Shown: one piece after another, positions 1 through 6,101 of the stretch | Layout of the letters: every line of letters begins with the position of its first letter | Numbering within the stretch: the stretch's first letter is position 1 | NCBI GenBank assembly: GCA_002391385.1 | Contig: DGEY01000044.1 | Location: forward strand, 38,367-45,349 | Direction: 5' to 3' | Length of the DNA stretch: 6,983 nt | Source: Firmicutes bacterium UBA3914 | Lineage (GTDB): Bacteria; Bacillota; Limnochordia; Darwinibacteriales; Darwinibacteriaceae | Program-made: the position numbers and the translations under genes | The notes under the pieces: model-generated | Seen by the model: the letters and a program-made list of their open reading frames with translations, nothing else | Told to the model about the DNA's origin: nothing | Databases searched by the model: none

Positions 1-1
1 G

Positions 2-1093
2 CGCAAAGGAAGCGGGCCCCTGCTGTACCGGGATCATGATCTGGTCTACCGGATTTTGCGCGACCTATACAGCCCTCCCCACACCAGGATCATCGTGGAC
101 AATCGGGCCCTGAAGCGCCGGGTGGAGGAGGAGCTGCGGGAAATGGGCCTGGATGCCGGTGGGGTGGAGCTTTACCGGGGCAAGCTGGACGTTTTCACGT
201 ACCTAGGTCTGGATAAAGACCTGGACAGGGCCCGCACTCCCCGGGTGTGGCTGGACTGCGGAGGCTACCTGGTGATCAACCAGACCGAGGCCCTGCTTAC
301 CATCGATGTGAATACGGGGAAATTCGTGGGCGGGGCTGATCTGCAGGACACGGTGCTCAAGACCAATCTGGAGGCCGCGGAGGAGATCGCCCACCAGCTG
401 CGCCTGCGCAATGTGGGCGGTATTGTGATCATTGACTTTGTGCACATGCCCCGGGAGGCTGACCGGGAGGCGGTGCTTCAGAGGCTCGCGGAAAGCCTGG
501 GCGCAGACAAAACCCGCACCAGACTGTGCGGCTTTACCAGGCTGGGCTTGGTGGAGCTGACCCGCAAAAAGGCCAAGCGGCCTTTGGCGGAGATGCTGGA
601 GGTGGAATGCCCCCACTGCCGCGGCACCGGGAGGGTGGATTCCGATGAGACCACCGCCCTGCGCATCGCCCGGCAGGTCCAGGCCCGGGCTGCGGAAGCA
701 GAAGTGGAGGCGGTGTTGGTGCGCTGCCATTCGGCGGTCGCGGCCCACCTCATCGGTCCCGGCGCCGCTCATCTGGAGCTTTTAGAAAAGCAAACCGGTA
801 AGCAGGTCTTTGTGCGGGGTGATGACGAACTGCCCAAGGACGAGTTCGAGCTGATCAGTGGTGCGGCGGAAGCCCTGCGCAAGCAGGCTCTACCTGTTGC
901 AGTGGGGGATAGTCTGACCGTGCAGATTCTCGAACCCCACGCCAAAAACCCCGGCAGCGGCCTGGCCCGCCTCCATGGCTATGCCCTGGAGTGTTTGGAC
1001 TGTGCCTCTTTAGTGGGCCAGCTGGTGCAGGTGGAAATTGTGGCGGTTTACCGCACCAGTGCAGTGGCCCGCCTGGTGGAAAACCGGAATTGA
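2..1093 (+). CDS. rng: Ribonuclease E/G family endoribonuclease (RNase G), C-terminal part, 5' end outside window
   Basis: This is a single-strand-specific endoribonuclease that processes rRNA precursors and mRNA in the cytoplasm. The frame is open from base 2, so the N-terminal S1 domain lies upstream of the window; the TTG at 56 is an internal Leu codon, not a start. Numbering the 363 visible residues from base 2, the two catalytic metal-binding aspartates are D102 (in TIDVNTGKF) and D145 (in IVIIDF). Their 43-residue spacing equals that of D303 and D346 in E. coli RNase E. The Zn-link cysteines follow at C203 and C206 (CPHCRGTG). Residues 207 to about 290 match the usual C-terminal part of RNase G. 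Residues about 301-360 are an extra beta-rich segment resembling a TRAM domain (VGDSLTVQIL, ARLHGY, VQVEIVAV). The stop codon overlaps the -35 box of the next promoter, so rng and rplU are probably separate transcription units. Family assignment is firm; the TRAM label rests on pattern only. Confidence 0.95.
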   Translation, partial: RKGSGPLLYRDHDLVYRILRDLYSPPHTRIIVDNRALKRRVEEELREMGLDAGGVELYRGKLDVFTYLGLDKDLDRARTPRVWLDCGGYLVINQTEALLTIDVNTGKFVGGADLQDTVLKTNLEAAEEIAHQLRLRNVGGIVIIDFVHMPREADREAVLQRLAESLGADKTRTRLCGFTRLGLVELTRKKAKRPLAEMLEVECPHCRGTGRVDSDETTALRIARQVQARAAEAEVEAVLVRCHSAVAAHLIGPGAAHLELLEKQTGKQVFVRGDDELPKDEFELISGAAEALRKQALPVAVGDSLTVQILEPHAKNPGSGLARLHGYALECLDCASLVGQLVQVEIVAVYRTSAVARLVENRN

Positions 1094-1118
1094 CAGGGAC
1101 GGACCTTGGTGTTAGAAT
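1090..1118 (+). promoter_or_regulatory. Strong sigma-A type promoter for rplU-prp-rpmA
   Basis: A perfect -35 box TTGACA lies at 1090-1095. After exactly 17 nt comes TAGAAT at 1113-1118, one mismatch from the consensus -10. A TG at 1110-1111, one base before the -10, adds an extended -10 element. The predicted start of transcription is near 1125. The TGA inside the -35 box (1091-1093) is the rng stop codon, so promoter and gene end share bases. The match and spacing are seen directly; activity is inferred. A strong promoter fits the high demand for ribosomal proteins L21 and L27. Confidence 0.85.
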
Positions 1119-1124
1119 TGGTCA

Positions 1125-1229
1125 TGTAGATGCGCCGGTCATTGGGATCGGGCGTCGAAACCGCTCAGAAAAGGTTCTAAATCCTGCAAAGGTACCTTTA
1201 TGGCGAGTCTGGAGAAGGAGGTGCACTAG
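1125..1229 (+). promoter_or_regulatory. Ribosomal protein L21 leader RNA (5' UTR of rplU)
   Basis: About 105 nt of leader lie between the predicted transcription start and rplU, the place where Bacillota carry the conserved L21 leader, thought to be an autoregulatory site for L21. A clear hairpin is visible: 1132-1136 pairs with 1151-1155 and is extended by 1137-1140 with 1146-1149, around a five-base loop at 1141-1145 and one bulged G at 1150. Further on, AAAGGT occurs at 1170-1175 and 1188-1193, and either copy can pair with ACCTTT at 1194-1199. ACCT (1194-1197) can also pair with AGGT (1219-1222) in the rplU ribosome binding site, which would allow a switch. The family name rests on gene context and position; a covariance-model search would settle it. 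The regulatory model is inference. Confidence 0.65.
1200..1229 (+). CDS. Possible nine-codon leader peptide in the rplU 5' UTR (MASLEKEVH)
   Basis: An ATG at 1200 opens a frame of nine codons that ends in TAG at 1227-1229. This stop is directly next to, and in frame with, the rplU ATG at 1230. AAAGG at 1188-1192 lies 7 nt before the ATG and could serve as a ribosome binding site. The rplU Shine-Dalgarno AAGGAGGTG (1215-1223) is inside the mini-ORF as its Lys-Glu-Val codons, so a ribosome translating it would cover that site. It may be a coincidence of leader sequence conserved for RNA reasons. There is no direct evidence of translation. Confidence 0.25.
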   Translation: MASLEKEVH

Positions 1230-1541
1230 ATGTACGCCGTCATCGAAACAGGTGGTAAGCAGTACCGCGTGTCCGCAGGGGATACCATCTTCGTGGAGAA
1301 GCTGGCTGTGAACGAAGGTGATGAGGTCATCTTCGATCGCGTTCTGCTGGTGAACAAGGATGGTCAAATCCAGGTGGGCAAGCCCTATATCGAGGGTGCG
1401 CAGGTGGTGGCTAAGGCTGTGAAGCAGGGCAAAGCGAAGAAGATCACCGTCTTCAAGTACAAGCCTAAGAAGAACTACAAGAAGAAGCAAGGCCATCGCC
1501 AGCCTTACACCAAACTGGTTATCGAATCCATCTCCGCTTAA
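1230..1541 (+). CDS. rplU: 50S ribosomal protein L21
   Basis: L21 is a primary 23S rRNA-binding protein of the large subunit. The 103-residue length is normal for the family. The N-terminus [14 protein letters not shown] and the basic C-terminal signature at residues 76-96 ([20 protein letters not shown]) are diagnostic. The ATG start is supported by the strong Shine-Dalgarno AAGGAGG at 1215-1221, 8 nt upstream, and by the family N-terminus. It is first in the rplU-prp-rpmA unit, behind a strong promoter and a structured leader, which suggests control at the leader, perhaps by L21 itself. Confidence 0.99.
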   Translation: MYAVIETGGKQYRVSAGDTIFVEKLAVNEGDEVIFDRVLLVNKDGQIQVGKPYIEGAQVVAKAVKQGKAKKITVFKYKPKKNYKKKQGHRQPYTKLVIESISA

Positions 1542-1544
1542 GCC

Positions 1545-1931
1545 ATGATCACTGTGGAGTTTTTCAGGTCAAAGCGGGGCTGCTTTGGCTTCAAGGCCCG
1601 GGGACACGCCAGGTTTGCTGACCCCGGAAAGGACATCGTCTGTGCAGCCGTCAGCGCCTTGACCCAAACGGCGGTGCTGGGCCTTACCGAAGTTGTGGAC
1701 CTCCAGTGCCGGATCCAGCGGGAGGATCGGGCAGGACTCTTAGACTGCCTGCTCCCCGATGGGCTTGCCGACGAGCAGTGGAAGCAGGCTCAGTTGATCT
1801 TCGAAGTGCTCTATGCCGGGCTTAAAGCAATGGAAAAGGAATACAAGCGATTCATACGTGTGAAGGAGGTGCCATACCGTGAGAATGAATCTTCAGCTTT
1901 TCGCCACCAAAAAAGGCGGTGGAAGCACTAA
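1545..1931 (+). CDS. prp: Ribosomal-processing cysteine protease Prp (YsxB family), with a C-terminal extension
   Basis: Prp removes the N-terminal extension of ribosomal protein L27, a step known from Staphylococcus aureus to be needed for functional ribosomes. The catalytic pair is present as H21 (in [13 protein letters not shown]) and C33 (in [12 protein letters not shown]). The gene starts 3 nt after the rplU stop. No clear Shine-Dalgarno is visible in the end of rplU, so translation is probably coupled. Family members usually end near the RVKEV motif, here residues 105-109. This protein instead runs on for 19 residues (110-128) with a very basic end ([10 protein letters not shown]), giving 128 residues rather than about 110. 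That extension is read through the start of rpmA in another frame, with a 53-nt overlap. Function is firm; whether the tail has a role is unknown. Confidence 0.96.
   Translation: MITVEFFRSKRGCFGFKARGHARFADPGKDIVCAAVSALTQTAVLGLTEVVDLQCRIQREDRAGLLDCLLPDGLADEQWKQAQLIFEVLYAGLKAMEKEYKRFIRVKEVPYRENESSAFRHQKRRWKH
1863..1869 (+). promoter_or_regulatory. Ribosome binding site of rpmA
   Basis: AAGGAGG lies inside the prp coding region, where it encodes Lys-Glu at residues 107-108. It is 9 nt before the GTG at 1879 but 15 nt before the ATG at 1885, so it favours the GTG as the start of L27. Confidence 0.8.
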
Positions 1932-2166
1932 GAACGGCCGAGATTCGGCAGCGAAGCGCCTGGGCGTGAAAAGCCATGACGGGCAGTTTGTAACGGCGGG
2001 TAGTATCATCGTCAGGCAGCGGGGAACTCGGGTCAAACCCGGTCTCAACGTTGGTCTCGGGAAGGATGATACTCTGTATGCCAAGGTGGATGGCTACGTT
2101 TCCTTCGAACGCAGAGGAAAAAGAGGAACAGCGGTTAGCGTTGTAACTGACGCCGTACTCGCGTAA
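1879..2166 (+). CDS. rpmA: 50S ribosomal protein L27 with Prp-cleavable N-terminal extension
   Basis: L27 sits near the peptidyl transferase centre, and its N-terminus helps position tRNA. The 95-residue protein has the full L27 core ([45 protein letters not shown]). The Bacillota-type leader MRMNLQLF precedes ATKKGGGS. By analogy with S. aureus, Prp should cut between F8 and A9, so that the mature protein begins ATKKG, aligning with the E. coli N-terminus after Met removal. The GTG start is chosen from the Shine-Dalgarno spacing and from homologues beginning MLRLDLQFFA; the ATG at 1885 (MNLQLFA) is the alternative. The gene overlaps the end of prp by 53 nt in another frame, which couples substrate and protease at the DNA level. 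An intrinsic terminator follows 3 nt after the stop. Confidence 0.98.
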   Translation: MRMNLQLFATKKGGGSTKNGRDSAAKRLGVKSHDGQFVTAGSIIVRQRGTRVKPGLNVGLGKDDTLYAKVDGYVSFERRGKRGTAVSVVTDAVLA

Positions 2167-2169
2167 GCG

Positions 2170-2207
2170 AAATCCCTTTTGTGCTTCGGTGCAAAGGGGA
2201 TTTTTTT
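2170..2207 (+). terminator. Intrinsic terminator after rpmA, cUUCGg loop
   Basis: A 15-bp stem pairs 2170-2184 with 2189-2203, all Watson-Crick except three G-T pairs. It is closed by the very stable C(TTCG)G tetraloop at 2184-2189, and a run of seven T follows from 2201. It ends the rplU-prp-rpmA unit. Only 16 nt separate the T run from the obgE start, so it may also act as a partial stop that lets some transcripts continue into obgE. Confidence 0.93.
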
Positions 2208-2223
2208 CGGAGGGGGACAGGTT

Positions 2224-3507
2224 ATGTTTATCGATCGAGCCCGCATCTATCTCAAGGCCGGGGACGGCGGCGATGGCGTCGTCCGTTTTCGGCGCGAGAA
2301 ATATGTGCCGGCTGGGGGCCCGGCCGGTGGCGATGGCGGGCGGGGTGGCAGCATCTATTTTGTCGTGGATGAAGGCATGTCCACCCTGATGGATTTCCGC
2401 TACCGCCGCAAATTCGTGGCCCCTTCCGGCGAGCCAGGGAAGTCCAAGAATATGGCGGGGAAAGACGGTGAGGATCTGGAGATCCGGGTGCCCCCGGGCA
2501 CCATCGTGAAAGATGATCAAACAGGGGAAGTCCTGCTGGATCTCACCGCCCCTGGAGCCCGTGTCTTGGTGCTGCCTGGGGGCCGCGGCGGCCGGGGCAA
2601 CGCCCGCTTTGCCACCCCCACCAGGCGCGCGCCTTCCTTTGCTGAGCGGGGCGAGCCCGGGCCGGAGCTCTGGGTCCAGTTGGAACTGAAGCTTTTGGCT
2701 GATGTGGGCTTGGTTGGCTACCCCAATGTGGGTAAATCAACGCTGCTGGCGGCAGTCTCTGCAGCCCGTCCCAAGATCGCCAACTATCCCTTTACTACCT
2801 TACGGCCTAACCTGGGCGTGGTGGCGCTGGATGAGGGGCATTCCTTTGTGCTTGCGGATATTCCCGGCTTGATTGAAGGGGCCCACACGGGCGTGGGTTT
2901 GGGCACGGAGTTTTTGCGGCACGTGGAACGAACCCGCCTCCTTCTGCACATCGTTGACGCTTCGGGGCTTGAGGGCCGGGATCCGGTGGAAGATTATCAT
3001 AAAATCAACGCCGAGCTGCGCCTGTACAGCCCGGAGCTGGCGGAGCGCCCCCAGATCCTGGTGGCCAACAAGGTGGATCTTCCCCAGGCCCAGGGCAATC
3101 TGCCGCGCCTTGAGGAGCTGGCAGCAAGCCAAGGGCTGGAGTTTTTTGTGATCTCCGCCGCCACAGGTCAGGGCACTGGGCCTCTGATGCGCCGGGCCGG
3201 ACAGCTCCTGCTGGAATTGAAGAAGGCGGAGCCCCTGCCCGAGCAGGTTCAGGAGCTGGTACTGCCGAAAAAGGTGCCGGCTCCCCTGGAGGAGTTCACC
3301 GTTACCCAGGTGGATGGGGAGTTTGTCGTGGAAGGGGAGGGCCTGGAGCGGCTCATGCGCCGCCTGGACTTGAACAACCGGGAAGCTGTCCGCTATCTGC
3401 AGACAGTGTTTGAAAAAATTGGCTTGAACAAAACCCTGGACGAAATGGGTGTGCCGGCAGGTGCAACCGTCAGGGTTGGAGAATTAGAGTTTGAATACAT
3501 GGAATGA
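2224..3507 (+). CDS. obgE: GTPase ObgE/CgtA (Obg family)
   Basis: Obg is an essential GTPase in late 50S subunit assembly that also links to the stringent and general stress responses. The 427-residue length matches B. subtilis Obg (428). The glycine-rich Obg fold covers residues 1 to about 158 (MFIDRARIYLKAGDGGDG). The G domain then shows G1 GYPNVGKS (165-172), switch I TTLRPNLG, G3 DIPG (212-215), G4 NKVD (282-285) and G5 SAAT (311-314). The C-terminal OCT domain typical of Bacillota runs from about 356 to 427. The ATG at 2224 follows GGAGG at 2209-2213 with 10-nt spacing and gives the conserved MFIDRA start; an upstream in-frame TTG at 2179 lies within the terminator and is rejected. No promoter is visible between the terminator and the start. 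The gene overlaps or nearly touches yhbY. Confidence 0.99.
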   Translation: MFIDRARIYLKAGDGGDGVVRFRREKYVPAGGPAGGDGGRGGSIYFVVDEGMSTLMDFRYRRKFVAPSGEPGKSKNMAGKDGEDLEIRVPPGTIVKDDQTGEVLLDLTAPGARVLVLPGGRGGRGNARFATPTRRAPSFAERGEPGPELWVQLELKLLADVGLVGYPNVGKSTLLAAVSAARPKIANYPFTTLRPNLGVVALDEGHSFVLADIPGLIEGAHTGVGLGTEFLRHVERTRLLLHIVDASGLEGRDPVEDYHKINAELRLYSPELAERPQILVANKVDLPQAQGNLPRLEELAASQGLEFFVISAATGQGTGPLMRRAGQLLLELKKAEPLPEQVQELVLPKKVPAPLEEFTVTQVDGEFVVEGEGLERLMRRLDLNNREAVRYLQTVFEKIGLNKTLDEMGVPAGATVRVGELEFEYME

Positions 3508-3515
3508 GGGTTTCT

Positions 3516-3803
3516 ATGCTGACCAGCAAACAACGGGCTTACTTGCGCAGTTTGGGCAATGAACTTGAGCCGGTCTTTCAGATCGGCAAAGGCGGGCTCT
3601 CTGAAGAGATCCTGAACCAGCTGGACGCTGTCCTGGAAGCGAGGGAGCTGATCAAGGTTAGGGTCCTCAAGAGCTGTCTGGATGATCCGGGTGCTTTGGC
3701 CGATGAAATAGCCGCGGAGCTCGGCTGTGATGTGGTGCAGAAGATCGGCCGGATCTTCCTGCTCTACCGCCCGGCTGAAGAGCCCCGAATTCAACTGCCC
3801 TGA
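3516..3803 (+). CDS. yhbY: Ribosome assembly RNA-binding protein YhbY (CRM domain, YqeI-like)
   Basis: YhbY is a small CRM-domain protein that binds pre-50S particles. The 95-residue protein matches B. subtilis YqeI along its length: MLTSKQRAYLRSLGNELEP at the start, then FQIGKGGLSEE containing the RNA-binding GKGG loop, then LEARELIKVRVL. The ATG at 3516 is chosen because homologues begin MLTGKQ and because GAGGG at 3506-3510 lies 5 nt upstream. An in-frame ATG at 3504, overlapping the obgE stop as ATGA, would add MRVS and is a possible coupled start. It sits between obgE and nadD as in other Bacillota. Confidence 0.95.
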   Translation: MLTSKQRAYLRSLGNELEPVFQIGKGGLSEEILNQLDAVLEARELIKVRVLKSCLDDPGALADEIAAELGCDVVQKIGRIFLLYRPAEEPRIQLP

Positions 3804-3816
3804 AGGAGTCTAGAGA

Positions 3817-4479
3817 ATGACCAACAGGATCATGCGTCTGGGGATCATGGGCGGCACCTTTGACCCGGTGCACTACGGCCATTTGGTGACCGCGGAAGGG
3901 GCGAGGTATACCTTTGGGTTGGACCAGGTGCTGTTTGTGCCCGCAGGTAAGCCGCCCCATAAGCAGAACGCTCAGGTCTCCGACCCCGAGCACCGCTACA
4001 TGATGACCGTCCTGGCCACCTTGACCAATCCCTACTTCGAGGTTTCGCGGCTGGAGATCGACCGCGGTGGGGTCAGTTATACAGTAGATACACTGCGCAC
4101 TCTCCGGGAGCAGTACGGCCCCGAGGCGGAGTTGTTTTTTATTACGGGAGCCGACGCCATTTTAGATATTACCACCTGGAAAGATAGTGACCAGTGCCTG
4201 GCCCTGGCCCATTTTGTGGCCGCCACCCGCCCCGGCTTTTCCCTGGACCACCTTCCCGAGTCCACCCGGCAGTGGCTGGCCCGCTATAAAGATCGCTTTC
4301 ATATTCTGCGTGTTCCTGCCATGGCCATCTCGTCCACGGAGATCAGGGAGCGGGTTAGGGAAGGCTGTTCCATCCGCTACCTGGTGCCGGAGCCCGTGGA
4401 GCACTACATCCGCAGACAGGGCCTTTATCTAGAGCACGTACCCCAAAGCGGGACAAGTGGTGCGAATAGTTGTAGATGA
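3817..4479 (+). CDS. nadD: Nicotinate-nucleotide adenylyltransferase NadD
   Basis: NadD joins ATP and nicotinate mononucleotide to form deamido-NAD, the penultimate step of NAD synthesis in the cytoplasm. The nucleotidyltransferase signature GGTFDPVHYGH spans residues 12-22, with the HxGH motif at H19-H22. GADAILDITTWK (111-122) and the C-terminal ISSTEIR motif (171-177) complete the active site. The ATG at 3817 has AAGGAG at 3803-3808, 8 nt upstream; a second in-frame ATG at 3832 would remove only five residues. At 220 residues the protein is slightly long for the family because of a polar tail after GLYL (LEHVPQSGTSGANSCR). In many Bacillota the HD-domain gene yqeK follows; here the next gene, 15 nt on, is an LCP gene. 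Confidence 0.97.
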   Translation: MTNRIMRLGIMGGTFDPVHYGHLVTAEGARYTFGLDQVLFVPAGKPPHKQNAQVSDPEHRYMMTVLATLTNPYFEVSRLEIDRGGVSYTVDTLRTLREQYGPEAELFFITGADAILDITTWKDSDQCLALAHFVAATRPGFSLDHLPESTRQWLARYKDRFHILRVPAMAISSTEIRERVREGCSIRYLVPEPVEHYIRRQGLYLEHVPQSGTSGANSCR

Positions 4480-4494
4480 GGGAGGGGGGATAGG

Positions 4495-5751
4495 ATGCTC
4501 ACAGAAGAAGAAGTCCGCAGGCGCCGGGCAGAACTGGAGGAACGCCGCGCCTGGAGACGGCGCTACCGCCGCAGGCAGATTATCTTTTATACCTTGTTTT
4601 TTGCAGTTGGCATAATCCTTATGCTCTTCACAGCCCGCTACACCTATTACCGCCAGGCTATCGCCACCCAGGGGGATGGGGCGGAGGACGGGCGGCTCTT
4701 GGTGCTGTTTTTGGGCACCGACGATGTTCTGGAGGCCAGTACCAGGGCGGATACGATTATGCTCCTGTCTGTGGACACCGATTCAGGCGACGTGGGAGTT
4801 CTGTCCATCCCCAGGGATACCCGGGTTTGGTCGCCTTCCCGGCAGAGCTGGGACCGGATCAATGCACTCTATGCCCATGGTGGGACGAAGTTGGTGCTGG
4901 AGGCTGTTTCCCAGTTGGTGGGAGTGCCCGTCCGCTACTACGTACACACAGACTTCCGGGGCTTTCAGGAGCTGGTGGATATCCTGGGTGGCGTGGAACT
5001 CACAGTACCCAAGCGCATGTACTATGTGGACAAAGCCCAGGGTTTGGAGATCGATCTGCAGCCGGGCCGGCAGGTCCTGGATGGAGCCAAGGCCCTGCAG
5101 TTTGTGCGCTACCGGGACAGCCTAGGCGATGTTTCGCTGGTTGATCCCTTTGGCGATCAATATGGGGGCAGGGTGGAGCGGCAGCGCCAGTTTGTGCAGG
5201 CTCTGGCGGATAAGGTGCTCAGTTCCACAGGCCTGATTAAGCTTCCCCAGCTGGTTACCCAGGTGTTTAAGATCGTGGATACCAACCTGCCATGGGAGAC
5301 AGTTTTGTCTCTGGCCGTTTCCGCAGGTAAGTTCTCTGCAGACCGCCTTGATACCGCGGTGCTCCCCGGGAACAGCCAGGTGATCAACGGCGCCTGGTAC
5401 TGGATTGTCAACGAGCAGAAGGCAGCCCAGGTGGTTGATACTGTGGTGAAGGGCAGACCTGAGCCCCTGCAGCTCGTTGTGCTCAACGGCAGCGGTCGGG
5501 CCGGTATTGCCGGGCAGGTGAGCGAACTACTGCGGCAGTATGGCTACACAGTGGTTTCCACAGGCAATGCGGATCACTTTAACCATCCAACAACTCTGGT
5601 TATGACTGCTCCCAGAAACGCCCAGCGGGTTAAACCCCTGGCAGAGTTCTTGGGCGCTTCCATCCAGGAGGTGGAGGGGGCAGGTTCGGAAGTAACGGTG
5701 ATTATCGGTAAAGACTTTACTCTGACGGGGGAGAGGAGTGTGGGAATTTGA
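4495..5751 (+). CDS. LytR-CpsA-Psr (LCP) family cell-wall glycopolymer transferase with LytR_C domain
   Basis: LCP enzymes move teichoic acids or other polymers from lipid carriers to peptidoglycan on the outer face of the membrane. The N-terminus is cytoplasmic and very basic (residues 1-27, rich in Arg). One membrane segment follows at about 28-46 (IIFYTLFFAVGIILMLF), so the rest is extracellular. The LCP domain runs from about 66 to 290, with LFLGTDD (71-77), RADTIML (84-90), SIPRDTRV (104-111), FVRYRD (203-208) and GRVERQRQF (225-233). The LytR_C domain follows at about 323-412 (LQLVVLNGSGRAGIAGQV at its start). The stretch between RYRDSLGD and GRVERQ is about 11 residues longer than usual. 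The ATG has GGAGG at 4481-4485, 9 nt upstream. An LCP gene between nadD and rsfS is a known clostridial arrangement, normally with yqeK as well. The actual substrate cannot be read from the sequence. Confidence 0.95.
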   Translation: MLTEEEVRRRRAELEERRAWRRRYRRRQIIFYTLFFAVGIILMLFTARYTYYRQAIATQGDGAEDGRLLVLFLGTDDVLEASTRADTIMLLSVDTDSGDVGVLSIPRDTRVWSPSRQSWDRINALYAHGGTKLVLEAVSQLVGVPVRYYVHTDFRGFQELVDILGGVELTVPKRMYYVDKAQGLEIDLQPGRQVLDGAKALQFVRYRDSLGDVSLVDPFGDQYGGRVERQRQFVQALADKVLSSTGLIKLPQLVTQVFKIVDTNLPWETVLSLAVSAGKFSADRLDTAVLPGNSQVINGAWYWIVNEQKAAQVVDTVVKGRPEPLQLVVLNGSGRAGIAGQVSELLRQYGYTVVSTGNADHFNHPTTLVMTAPRNAQRVKPLAEFLGASIQEVEGAGSEVTVIIGKDFTLTGERSVGI

Positions 5752-6101
5752 CCAAAACCAGCGCCGTGACAATAGCCAAGGTGGCTGCTCGCGCTGCAGA
5801 CAGCAAGAAGGCCGATAATGTACAGGTGCTGAAAATGCCTGAAGTGATGGTGGAGGCGGAGTACTTCGTCATTTGCAGCGCCTCTACCCACGTTCAGCTG
5901 CGGGTGATCGTGGATGAGGTGATCGCTGCTCTGCAGCAGGAAGGAGTGGAGCTGCTGCGCCAGGAGGGGGGCCCCGGCAACAGCTGGATTCTCCTGGATT
6001 ACGGCGCGGTGATTGTCCACGTTTTCCTGGAAGAAGATCGCCACTACTACGCCCTGGAAAGGCTGTGGGCTGATGCCCAGCCTGTGGCTTGGCATGCGTG
6101 A
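5748..6101 (+). CDS. rsfS: Ribosomal silencing factor RsfS (YqeL, Iojap family)
   Basis: RsfS binds L14 on the 50S subunit and blocks joining with the 30S, lowering translation when nutrients are scarce. The 117-residue protein has the family marks: ADSKKADNVQVL (17-28), EYFVICSAST (38-47), WILLDYGAVIVHVF (80-93) and YALERLW near the end. The TTG start at 5748 overlaps the stop of the LCP gene (TTGA, 4 nt). It is supported by AGAGGAG at 5732-5738, 9 nt upstream. The overlaps at both ends indicate coupled translation with the LCP gene and the downstream methyltransferase. Confidence 0.97.
   Translation: MTKTSAVTIAKVAARAADSKKADNVQVLKMPEVMVEAEYFVICSASTHVQLRVIVDEVIAALQQEGVELLRQEGGPGNSWILLDYGAVIVHVFLEEDRHYYALERLWADAQPVAWHA

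Noticed and set aside
203..772. 189-codon minus-strand frame opposite rng
   Set aside because: It is a shadow of the RNase G frame, which carries all catalytic motifs.
1112..1180. Long-range TTAGAA/TTCTAA pairing across the rplU leader
   Set aside because: The first arm is the promoter -10 region and lies upstream of the predicted transcription start, so it would not be in the main transcript.
2051..2170. Possible promoter for obgE inside rpmA (TTGGTC or TTGTAA boxes)
   Set aside because: No acceptable -10 box is found at a proper distance, and a start here would still have to pass the terminator.
2179..2223. Upstream TTG start that would extend ObgE by 15 residues
   Set aside because: It lies in the terminator hairpin. 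The family N-terminus MFIDRA and the Shine-Dalgarno both point to 2224.
1852..2520. 222-codon open frame on the minus strand opposite rpmA and obgE
   Set aside because: It lies antisense to two certain genes and crosses the terminator. Its translation shows no recognisable domain. It is best explained by codon bias of the + strand genes.
6013..6093. Upstream TTG start for the methyltransferase
   Set aside because: The added residues are simply the rsfS region in another frame. The YqeM-like N-terminus fits the ATG at 6094.
5574..6095. 173-codon minus-strand frame opposite the LCP end and rsfS
   Set aside because: It is fully covered by well-supported + strand genes, with no recognisable product and no ribosome binding context.
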